This document shows positions 1-6,214 of a DNA stretch of 9,223 bases, piece by piece. Under the pieces are notes generated by a model. The model was not told the DNA's origin. It searched no databases and saw only the letters and a list, made by a program, of their open reading frames with translations. The DNA comes from Haloferacaceae archaeon (GTDB lineage: Archaea; Halobacteriota; Halobacteria; Halobacteriales; Haloferacaceae). The DNA lies in the NCBI GenBank assembly GCA_018609965.1, contig JAHENP010000016.1, positions 1 to 9,223 on the forward strand, written 5' to 3'. A program made the translations under genes and the position numbers. Every line of letters begins with the position of its first letter. The stretch's first letter is position 1.

Positions 1-1434
1 GAGAAGTGCGGCGTCGTCGGCGTCTCGCTGGCGGACCGTGCGGCCGCACGACCCGTCTACTACGCGTTGTACGCGCTCCAACACCGGGGACAGGACTCCG
101 CGGGGATCGTCACCCACGACGGGTTCCAACAACACGACCACGTCTCGATGGGGCTCGTCGGCGACGCCTTCGACGAGGACGATCTGGCGGACCTGGCGGG
201 CGCGACCGGGATCGGCCACGTCCGCTACCCGACGGCGGGGAGCGTGAACAAGTCGTGTGCCCAGCCGTTCACGGTGTCGTTCAACTCCGGCTCGTTGGGG
301 CTGTCACACAACGGCAACCTGGTGAACGCCGACGAGATCCGGGACGAACTCGCCCGACTGGGCCACGCGTTCACCTCCGACGGCGACACGGAGGTGATCG
401 CCCACGACCTCGCGCGGAACCTGTTGGACGGTGACCTGTTGTCGGCCGTCGAGGAGACGATGGGCCGCATCCACGGCTCCTACTCGCTGACCGTGATGCA
501 CGACGACCGCGTGGTGGGTGTCCGGGACCCACGGGGGAACCGCCCGCTCGTGCTCGGGGAGCTCGACGACGGCTACGTCCTCGCCTCCGAGTCGGCCGCA
601 ATCGACGTACTCGACGGCGACCTCCTCAGAGACGTGCGGCCGGGGGAGGCGATCCTGCTCGACGCCGACGGCGAGGGGTACGAGTCCCGGCAGTTGTTCG
701 ACGCGGACCGGACGGCACACTGTTTCTTCGAACACGTCTACTTCGCGCGGCCGGACTCCGTGATCGACGGGACGCTCGTCTACGAGGCCCGTCGGGAACT
801 GGGTGGGGCGTTGTGGGCGGAGTCGGGTGTCGACACGGACGTGGTGATGCCGGTGCCGGACTCCGGGCGGGCGTTCGCCTCCGGTTACGCCGACGCCGCG
901 AGCGCGGACGGCGCCGGCGTCGAGTTCGCGGAGGGGTTGATGAAGAACCGCTACGTCGGCCGAACGTTCATCATGCCCACCCAGGACGAACGCGAACGGG
1001 CCGTTCGGCTGAAGCTCAATCCGATCCGGTCAACCGTCGAAGGCAAGAGCGTCACGCTGATCGACGACTCCATCGTCCGCGGCACGACCTCCACCCAACT
1101 GGTGGCGCTGCTCCGTGACGCGGGCGCGGAGTCGGTCCACGTCCGCATCGGCGCGCCACAGATCACCGCGCCGTGTTACTTCGGGATCGACATGGCCACC
1201 CGCGAGGAGCTGATCGCCGCCGACCGCACCACCGAGGAGATCCGTGACGCGGTCGGCGCAGACTCGTTATCGTATCTCTCTGTCGGCGCCGTCGCGGACG
1301 CGCTCGGCGAGGTGCGCGAGGATCTGTGTCTCGGCTGTGTCACCGGTGAGTATCCGTACGATGTCGACGGGGAGGCGACCGACCGCGACGTGGACCGGCC
1401 GTCGGCCGGCGGGCTCGCCGAGGCGGACGACTGA
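1..1434 (+). CDS. purF: Amidophosphoribosyltransferase PurF (5' end cut by window)
   Basis: PurF catalyses the first committed step of purine synthesis: PRPP plus glutamine gives 5-phosphoribosylamine. The frame is open from base 1, and the true start lies a few codons upstream, because the window opens at Glu-Lys-Cys-Gly, where the Cys (window residue 3) is the N-terminal Ntn nucleophile exposed after processing. The glutaminase domain shows HRGQDSAG, GHVRYPTAG and SHNGN. The PRPP-binding signature (VTLIDDSIVRGTTS) falls at about residues 351-364. Cysteines at about 241, 392, 443 and 446, the last two as CLGC, match the order and rough spacing of the four [4Fe-4S] ligands of the Bacillus-type enzyme, so a cluster is likely. 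The C-terminal tail is acidic and variable, as is usual in haloarchaea. It ends 14 bp before the convergent stop of the next gene. The identification is secure. Confidence 0.97.
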   Translation, partial: EKCGVVGVSLADRAAARPVYYALYALQHRGQDSAGIVTHDGFQQHDHVSMGLVGDAFDEDDLADLAGATGIGHVRYPTAGSVNKSCAQPFTVSFNSGSLGLSHNGNLVNADEIRDELARLGHAFTSDGDTEVIAHDLARNLLDGDLLSAVEETMGRIHGSYSLTVMHDDRVVGVRDPRGNRPLVLGELDDGYVLASESAAIDVLDGDLLRDVRPGEAILLDADGEGYESRQLFDADRTAHCFFEHVYFARPDSVIDGTLVYEARRELGGALWAESGVDTDVVMPVPDSGRAFASGYADAASADGAGVEFAEGLMKNRYVGRTFIMPTQDERERAVRLKLNPIRSTVEGKSVTLIDDSIVRGTTSTQLVALLRDAGAESVHVRIGAPQITAPCYFGIDMATREELIAADRTTEEIRDAVGADSLSYLSVGAVADALGEVREDLCLGCVTGEYPYDVDGEATDRDVDRPSAGGLAEADD

Positions 1435-1448
1435 CGCGTCGTCCGCGT

Positions 1449-2093
1449 TCAGCAGTAGTTGAACGTCTTGCTGCCGCCGAGCGTGTACGGCACGACGTTG
1501 AGGCTGAGTTCGGCGGTGATCGAGACGTCACACGCACCGAACGATGACGCGCCGACGGTCAGTTCACCCTTGACGGGGATCTTCGGCACGTTGAATTTGA
1601 ACGACACGTCACCGTCCGCGTACTTGATCCCCGCACCGATGACCGGGTAGCCGAAGATGACGAGATCGAACACGATACCGGACGTAGAGATGTCCAGAGT
1701 GATCTCCGAACACACCTCGCCGATGAACGGGATATCGACACAGCCCAGCACCCAGGTCGGTTTGGTGGCCATCGTCCCTGTCTCGAACCGGTCTTGTGCC
1801 TCGAAGGCGTCGACGGTTCGGTCGTCGCCGACGTACGTCCGCACCTCGGTTGCGCGCCCGCTGACGAGTTCGGCGGAACCGTTCTCCTCCGTGGAGAGGA
1901 GCCGTTCGAACTCCCGATAGCTGAGCTTCTCCGAGTCGGAGGCGTCCGCCAGCGGACCCATCGGGTACTCTTCGTCCTTCTCCACGTCGTCGCCCGCGAG
2001 AGCCGGCTGTGCGCCCAGCCCTGCGACACCGACGCCCGCAACTGTCTTGACTACTGTCCGACGGTTCGCTCGCTTGGAGTCGTCTTCGTCCAT
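1449..2093 (-). CDS. Tat-exported four-cysteine protein, paralogue 1 (unknown function)
   Basis: I do not recognise this 214-residue protein. The N-terminus is acidic, then RR (11-12) followed by TVVK, a weakly hydrophobic Ala/Gly/Val stretch and ALA-G near 31-34. This is a twin-arginine signal with a plausible signal-peptidase site, so export in a folded state is likely. Next comes a charged segment with GPLAD (46-50), KLSYREFERLL (56-66), GDDR (89-92) and FETG (103-106). The C-terminal half alternates hydrophobic and polar residues like a beta-rich domain and holds four cysteines: C118, C128, C188 and C214, the last being the final residue (FNYC-stop). The gene at 3647-4276 has the same architecture and the same cysteine pattern, so the two are paralogues. 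Four cysteines in an exported protein suggest two disulfides (inference). A small secreted antimicrobial or surface protein is possible but unsupported by any named family. The ATG at 2093 fits a TATA-like box about 30 bp upstream. Confidence 0.85.
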   Translation of the reverse strand: MDEDDSKRANRRTVVKTVAGVGVAGLGAQPALAGDDVEKDEEYPMGPLADASDSEKLSYREFERLLSTEENGSAELVSGRATEVRTYVGDDRTVDAFEAQDRFETGTMATKPTWVLGCVDIPFIGEVCSEITLDISTSGIVFDLVIFGYPVIGAGIKYADGDVSFKFNVPKIPVKGELTVGASSFGACDVSITAELSLNVVPYTLGGSKTFNYC

Positions 2094-2118
2094 GCAATTT
2101 GCACAAATACCCCGCTAG

Positions 2119-2130
2119 GAGTTAAACCTT
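2119..2130 (-). promoter_or_regulatory. TATA-like promoter of paralogue 1
   Basis: On the minus strand, AAGGTTTAACTC lies 26-37 bp before the ATG at 2093, with purines just upstream that could act as a BRE. This spacing is that of a haloarchaeal leaderless or near-leaderless transcript. The surrounding stretch, about 2100-2230, is clearly more AT-rich than the rest of the window. Confidence 0.5.
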
Positions 2131-2300
2131 ATGTCATAATATTTCTACTTCTGTATAAACTAACCCCTCAAAGAGTGGTATCTTTTCTCCCTCTAATTTC
2201 TGCGGGAGTCGGAGTTACTAGACTTCTTCAATGCTCTCTATGGTTCAACCACTCCGGTAGGTGCGCTACCGGGGAATCGGGAGTAAGACCCCTTTGGAGA

Positions 2301-2645
2301 TTGACCTCCTCCACGCCCTGAAGCACGTGGAATCCGAGCTTCAGATTTCCGCCAAGCGAGGCGTTCGAGGTTCCAACCCGCACTCGGAGGGAACCGGCGA
2401 CACACCGGAGGACTCTCGTTTATCTCCCTCGTAGGGCTGTGGCCCGGTCAATGAGGCCCCATCGGACTCCGTGTCATCGCCGTGCGAACCACCGCTAGTC
2501 CGCCACCCCTTGTGGTTCGGGGACGGCCTCTCACCGAGTCCGTAGCAACTGAATTAGCCGGGGCCACAGTCATAAACCCACTGACAAACGAGCCAGGTGT
2601 CCGCTTGACCCCCGCCTGAAGACGGGGGTATGCGCTCGTACCTCT
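2301..2645 (-). mobile_element. Short non-autonomous IS200/IS605-type element C, inside tnpB
   Basis: This insert of about 345 bp on the minus strand is bounded by hairpins. At its 5' side, 2608-2629 forms a perfect 9-bp stem (one wobble) with a TTCA loop. At its 3' side, 2311-2330 forms a stem with one mismatch and again a TTCA loop, followed by AGGAGG and TCAA ending at 2301. The GTGGAGGAGGTCAA-like end matches that of the element at 2752-3124. On the minus strand CTGAT (2650-2646) precedes it, close to the TTGAT target of ISDra2-type elements. Removing 2301-2645 joins the tnpB frame as NYI-stop-FSKG in phase, which supports both boundaries. No transposase is encoded. It resembles the palindrome-associated elements (PATEs) described in haloarchaea. 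The left boundary is less certain than the right. Confidence 0.68.
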
Positions 2646-2751
2646 ATCAGATATAGTTACACCCGGCGTCGAAGTTGAACCTTTTTGGTTTAAACGTGAC
2701 CCTGTTTCGCGGGTGGTCGTCGCCGTGTTTGCAGTAGCCGGGCGGGTTTAC

Positions 2752-3124
2752 AGCAGTGACAAGGAGAAAGCCCACCCGTTTGCGGATGGGATGAATCCGA
2801 CAACCCGGGGACGTATCTCTTTTCTGCTAACGGGAGTTTTATACCCGTTGAGTCTGTACGTATTATTAGACTGAGGCGGTTCAGCCGCCCAACGAAACGG
2901 ATAATATCGGGTTCAGCCCAAACTACGTTCGAAAGAACTCCTTTCGAACCGCTGGCAGTGGGTTCCGGACAGAAAGTAACTCTGACTCCCAGTATGGAAT
3001 AGGAGTAACGGCGGCTTGGCCCTGCCAGGAGTCCGGTCATGTTGACCAGGCTGCGAACCTGAAACGCCCACCCAAGCGGTGCCGTGCCGTGGGAATCCCA
3101 CCCGACGGGGTGGGAGGAGGTCAA
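2752..3124 (+). mobile_element. Short non-autonomous IS608-like element A (PATE-type), inside tnpB
   Basis: This 373-bp element has all the cis signals known for IS608-type TnpA transposition. TTAC (2748-2751) is immediately upstream. AAAG (2767-2770) abuts the left hairpin at 2771-2790. GAAT (3093-3096) abuts the right hairpin at 3097-3114 (CCCACCC, loop GACG, GGGTGGG). TCAA (3121-3124) is the right end. Between them are further perfect stems: AACGGG/CCCGTT (2829-2849), GGCGG/CCGCC (2875-2889) and a 9-bp stem GTTCGAAAG/CTTTCGAAC (2927-2949). It encodes no transposase. It sits in the opposite orientation inside the tnpB pseudogene, and removing it restores the tnpB frame exactly (GDTR-V-NPPG), with no target duplication, as expected for this family. 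A second copy lies at 4430-4800. Confidence 0.85.
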
Positions 3125-3513
3125 TCGCGTGTCTCCGACCCCTCGTTTCTTGTCCCAGCCAGCGAACGTCTCAACGAGTTCTTATATAATGCGCTGACTT
3201 GACTGTGAGTGGCGGTCATCGGAGCAGTCGTGTGGGTTGAGCTACGCAGTGAGTTCAGTGTGACCGGGGATATGTCCGATTTCCGACTACACGCGGCCAC
3301 AGAACCACCATCCGACGTTCCAGAGTTTTGAAGCAGCAAACCCGAGCGTGTTGAGGTCGTTTTCGACCTGTGACTGGTCTCGGAGAGTGGCAGTGTCAGT
3401 GCGGGTGACGACCTGGTTTAATATATCTAATGTATGCATACGAACTGAGCTAACCCTGTGGACCTGTTAACGTGGAGTGTCCGGCGATGTCATCGTCGGT
3501 AAGCTGGCTAAGA

Positions 3514-3564
3514 GTTGTCAGACCCATCTCACCCCGCCAGGTGTGCTTTCTCCTTGCTACCTGT
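3514..3564 (-). repeat. Left end of the decayed tnpB element
   Basis: On the minus strand TTAC (3568-3565) is followed by a segment matching the left end of elements A and B: a shared AAGGAGAAAGC, AAAG (3549-3546) directly before a hairpin at 3545-3530 (CACACC, loop TGGC, GGGGTG, one mismatch), and a shared CTGACAAC-like end near 3514. It lies about 75-125 bp upstream of the tnpB start. This shows that the TTAC/AAAG hairpin is the 5' end of a tnpB-carrying element and that A and B are deletion derivatives of this kind of element. The stretch 3440-3513 between it and tnpB shows nothing else I can name. Confidence 0.7.
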
Positions 3565-3607
3565 GTAAAAGACAAGAGGCACAGAAGTAACTCCGTGTCG
3601 AGTCTCG

Positions 3608-3621
3608 AAAAAGTGAGAAAA
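3608..3621 (-). terminator. Poly-U terminator of paralogue 2
   Basis: On the minus strand, 26-39 nt after the stop of the second four-cysteine gene, there is TTTTCTCACTTTTT: two T-runs close together, the usual archaeal intrinsic termination signal. No hairpin is needed for this type. Confidence 0.5.
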
Positions 3622-3646
3622 CGGGTGGGCGGTGACAGCAGCCGGC

Positions 3647-4276
3647 TCAGCAGTAACTGTCGGTGACGGTCTCGCTGAAGTCGAAGTCCTCGCCGAACAC
3701 GTCGAGGGAGACATTCGCCGACACCGTGGCGGTACAGGTGTCGACCAGCTTGGCCGAAAACGCCGCGTTACCCGAGACATTGATCACCGGAACGTCGAAG
3801 CTGTACGACACGCTTTCTTCTTTCGGAAGCGTGGTATCAACGATCGGGTAGCCGGCGACGACGAGGAGAACCTCGACACCCGCCTCGGTCACCTCGACAG
3901 TGAGCTCCGCACAGACCTCCGGGATAAAGAACCCCGGATCGAAACACCGCTTGAGCGTGTCCTCTGCCGAGAGACCGCTCTCGAACTCCCGTTGCATCGT
4001 GTCGACCCGCATCTCGCGGTCGTCACCGACGAGCTTCGTCTCGTCTCGGACGGCCCCGCCGGTGCGTCTGACAGCACCGTTGTTGGCGCTTTCCAGCACA
4101 CGACGGTACTCGCGGAAGCTGAGCTTCTTGTCCGCGGAGACATCTGCCAGCGGGCCGAACGTCACGTCCTTGCCCGCAGCTGCTGCCGGCCGTGCCGCCA
4201 GTCCGGCGACACCTGCGCCCGCAGTTGCTTTGATTACGTTCCGTCGCGTCGCAGACCGTTCGTCTTTGTCTGACAT
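3647..4276 (-). CDS. Tat-exported four-cysteine protein, paralogue 2 (unknown function)
   Basis: This 209-residue protein is a paralogue of the product of 1449-2093, and I recognise no family. It has twin arginines (11-12, RRNVIK), an Ala/Gly-rich segment and a run of alanines near 31-34 that could be the cleavage site. The following charged region shares GPLAD (41-45), KLSFREYRRVL (51-61), GDDR (84-87) and FESG (98-101). The C-terminal half shares the cysteine pattern C111, C122, C181 and C209, with FIPEVCAELT around the second cysteine, a GYP motif (142-144) and a final SYC-stop. Spacings are nearly the same as in paralogue 1 (C2 to C3: 59 against 60; C3 to the end: 28 against 26). Sequence divergence is considerable, so the duplication is not recent. 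The ATG at 4276 is chosen from the TATA-like box about 30 bp upstream; the T-runs downstream suggest it is transcribed alone. Confidence 0.87.
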   Translation of the reverse strand: MSDKDERSATRRNVIKATAGAGVAGLAARPAAAAGKDVTFGPLADVSADKKLSFREYRRVLESANNGAVRRTGGAVRDETKLVGDDREMRVDTMQREFESGLSAEDTLKRCFDPGFFIPEVCAELTVEVTEAGVEVLLVVAGYPIVDTTLPKEESVSYSFDVPVINVSGNAAFSAKLVDTCTATVSANVSLDVFGEDFDFSETVTDSYC

Positions 4277-4302
4277 CGTACCCGGTAGTATGCACTACTA
4301 AG

Positions 4303-4315
4303 GTATAACTTTTTC
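4303..4315 (-). promoter_or_regulatory. TATA-like promoter of paralogue 2
   Basis: On the minus strand GAAAAAGTTATAC ends 26 bp before the ATG at 4276. The A-rich BRE-like part followed by TTATAC, and the distance, fit a leaderless haloarchaeal transcript. Its core differs from that of paralogue 1, so the two promoters are not recent copies. Confidence 0.55.
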
Positions 4316-4429
4316 TGATTTGGTGTGAGTGTGGCAGCTAAACTGTGTCTCCCCTCCTCTGCGAGCGACCCTGCGTGTGTGAGCGTGTGCACGAACCTAT
4401 TACCACTCTGTCGCAGCGTACAACCTTAC

Positions 4430-4800
4430 AGCAGTGACAAGGAGAAAGCCCACCCGTTTACGCGTGGGATGAATCCGACAACTCGGGAGCGTATCTCGTT
4501 TCTGCTAACGGGATTGTTATACCCGTTGAATCCACGTGCATGACCAGATTGAGGCGGTTCAGCCGCCCAACGAAACGAATAATATCGGATTCAGTCCAAG
4601 CTACGTTCGAAAGAACTCCTTTCGAACCGCTGGTAGTGGGCTCTGAACACAAAGTAACTCTGAATCCCAGTATGCGATAGTAATAACGGCGGCTTGGCCC
4701 TGCCAGGAGTCCGGTCATGCGACCAGGCTGCGAACCTGAAACGCCCACCCAAGCGGTGCGGTGCCGTGGGAATCCCACCCCTTTGGTCGTGGGCACCTGA
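4430..4800 (+). mobile_element. Copy B of the IS608-like element, right cleavage site lost
   Basis: This is a second copy of the element at 2752-3124, in the same orientation. Over the first 240 bases after the start I count 32 substitutions and no indels (about 87% identity). TTAC (4426-4429), AAAG (4445-4448) with left hairpin 4449-4468, the AACGGG stem (4507-4527), the GGCGG stem (4553-4567), the 9-bp GTTCGAAAG stem (4605-4627) and GAAT (4770-4773) are all kept. The right hairpin (4774-4793) is weakened to CCCAC/GTGGG, and no TCAA follows at the expected place (CACCTGACTG instead). It therefore looks immobile. It sits about 150 bp upstream of paralogue 2, so its left end is close to that gene's promoter region. 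The 3' boundary is approximate. The remaining 4801-4936 holds no gene that I can see, only a weak inverted repeat GGGAG/CTCCC (4877-4898). Confidence 0.82.
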
Positions 4801-4936
4801 CTGGTCCGACGACTCTGTGTGGCCGATCCAGGGCGGCACCTGCATCTACGGTTGTTCTGCTCACGTGAACTGCCTCGGGAGCGAGCCTCGAGACTCCCCA
4901 CGGTCGCTACAGTTGGTGTGAGGATGCGTTCGGTGC

Positions 4937-6214
4937 TCAGGTCTGTGGATCACGTTCTTCGACGAGCATCCCTTCCCTCACCTCGACGGTGACATCCGCG
5001 GGAAACCGTGTCGGGTCGAACGCGGCAAGCACCCCGTCCAGAGTCGCCGGCGGATCGGGGTCGTCGTTGATGTCCGCGGCCACTCGTGTCGCGAGCAACT
5101 CCGCGTGTGCAGGCGAGCGCATGAACCCGTGCCCCTGCCAGCCCGTCGCGACGTACAGCCCCTCCGTGACACGCCCGAGCAACGGGTCACCGTCCGGCGT
5201 CGCGGTACACACACCAGCCCAGGCGTCGGTCGTCGACTGGACTGACCCGTGGAGTCGTTCCCGCGCGACAGCCAGCGCGTCTGTCTGGAACCAGTCGTCG
5301 GCCTCGCGCCGCCACTCCGCGGGGTCGGCTGGCTTCGGCACGGTGCCGTCGCCGACGAGCAGTCCCTCGGGGTGCGGGCGAGCGTAGGTTCCTGCAGTCG
5401 CGTCGTACCACATCGGTCCCGGGTGCGGCTCACTCGCGGCGGGGGCTGTCCGTCCTGTCGTGGCGGCGTCCGTTCGCTCCGTCGCGGCGACGTTCGGCCC
5501 GCCCGTATCGACACATGTCGTCAGCGCCTGCACGCGGTACGGAACCGCCGCGAGATCGACCCCGGCGGCCTCACACAGCCGTGCAGTGTGTGCACCGGCC
5601 GCGACGACAACCGCGTCGAACGACCGCGACTCGTCGGCGACGGTCAGTGTCGTCGCGTCGCTGAGTGTGACAGGTGTCTCGTCACGGACCGTCACCCCCG
5701 CGGCACGCGCCTCACCCACCATCGCCGCGACGTAGTCTGCCGTGTCCGCCCAGCCGGCGTTGTCCGCGACCGCGGTGACGGCGAGATCGTCGGCCACGAG
5801 CGTCGGGAACCAGTCGCCGAACGTGTCAGGCGCGACTGTCTCGACTGGCCGCCCGTGACTCCGCATCCGTTCAGCCGCGCGTCTGGTCGCCTCGGCGCGT
5901 TCCGTGTCACCCTCGCGGACGCAGATCGCGTACGGGCAGTCGTGGAACCGGAAGCCGCGGGTGTCGTCGAACGCCCGGAACCGTTCGAGTGATCGGGCAC
6001 CGAGCGCGGCGTCGATGTCCTCGGCGTACGCGTCGTACACCACGCCGGCCGCGCGGGCCGAGGCGGCGTCTGCCGGCGTTCGACTCGGGGTGGCCGTCCC
6101 GTCCCAGTCGATCGGTTCGCGTTCGAACAGGGTCACATCCACGCCGGCCGCCGCGAGGTCGTGTGCCGTCGTCGCGCCGACTGCGCCCGCGCCGACGATC
6201 GCGACGCGGCTCAT
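4937..6214 (-). CDS. FAD-dependent oxidoreductase, D-amino-acid oxidase/dehydrogenase (DAO) family
   Basis: A 425-residue cytoplasmic flavoenzyme of the DAO superfamily (glycine/sarcosine/D-amino-acid oxidases and dehydrogenases). The N-terminal Rossmann motif VGAGAVG (7-13) binds FAD, and E31, at the end of the second strand (VTLFERE), should hold the ribose. DAVVVAAGAHT (200-210) is the second conserved strand of the fold. GLYVATGWQGHGFM (352-365) is the C-terminal FAD-binding signature. Length is normal for the family. The segment 241-266 is Ala/Thr-rich and looks like a low-complexity insertion in the substrate domain. The substrate cannot be read from the sequence; an amine or amino acid is expected. 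The ATG at 6214 is right before the glycine motif and leaves no room for a signal peptide. The upstream element at 6215-6650 ends almost at this start codon, so the promoter must lie within element-derived DNA. Confidence 0.92.
   Translation of the reverse strand: MSRVAIVGAGAVGATTAHDLAAAGVDVTLFEREPIDWDGTATPSRTPADAASARAAGVVYDAYAEDIDAALGARSLERFRAFDDTRGFRFHDCPYAICVREGDTERAEATRRAAERMRSHGRPVETVAPDTFGDWFPTLVADDLAVTAVADNAGWADTADYVAAMVGEARAAGVTVRDETPVTLSDATTLTVADESRSFDAVVVAAGAHTARLCEAAGVDLAAVPYRVQALTTCVDTGGPNVAATERTDAATTGRTAPAASEPHPGPMWYDATAGTYARPHPEGLLVGDGTVPKPADPAEWRREADDWFQTDALAVARERLHGSVQSTTDAWAGVCTATPDGDPLLGRVTEGLYVATGWQGHGFMRSPAHAELLATRVAADINDDPDPPATLDGVLAAFDPTRFPADVTVEVREGMLVEERDPQT

Larger units (their letters stand above)
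2221..3439 (-). pseudogene. tnpB: Decayed tnpB (IS200/IS605, IS1341-type), interrupted by two nested elements
   Basis: This is a remnant of an RNA-guided nuclease TnpB gene, read on the minus strand. From the ATG at 3439 the frame gives QVENDLNTLGFAASKLWNVG, then a stop, SEIGHIPG, another stop, HSQSSQRII, a stop and ELVETFAGW, down to 3125. This is the conserved N-terminal region of haloarchaeal TnpB. The frame resumes beyond the inserted element 2752-3124 as NPPGYCKHGDDHPRNRVTF and FDAGCNYI (2751-2646). It resumes again beyond the second element (2301-2645) as FSKG and, after more stops, TIESIEEV (to about 2221). The order and phase match one tnpB frame, but it holds several stops, and the catalytic RuvC half and zinc finger are absent, so it is dead. 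The family identification rests on remembered TnpB motifs; the last fragment (2221-2300) is the weakest part. Confidence 0.8.

Noticed and set aside
1794..2321. Plus-strand 175-codon frame opposite the first secreted protein
   Set aside because: It is antisense to the 5' part of the real gene and runs through its promoter and the tnpB remnant; no family motifs and an unlikely composition.
2608..2629. Perfect GC-rich palindrome as a stand-alone terminator or CRISPR-like repeat
   Set aside because: It occurs once, at the edge of a defined element, with the TTCA loop shared by the other end hairpins; it is a transposition end, and there is no repeat-spacer array in the window.
2760..2999. Plus-strand 80-codon frame shared without indels by elements A and B
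   Set aside because: It opens after a stop with no start codon, and most of the A/B differences change the amino acid. The conservation tracks the stems, so I read it as structure and not as a protein.
2690..3124. Minus-strand open frame of 144 codons across element A, with a similar frame at 4458-4901 across element B
   Set aside because: The two frames resemble each other only because the elements are copies. They lie antisense over hairpins, lack promoters or acidic haloarchaeal composition, and start at the element's right end. Such frames are likely to be annotated wrongly as hypothetical proteins.
4877..4898. GGGAG/CTCCC inverted repeat downstream of the oxidoreductase as a terminator
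   Set aside because: The stem is short, the loop long, and no T-run follows on the minus strand, so it is not a convincing archaeal terminator.
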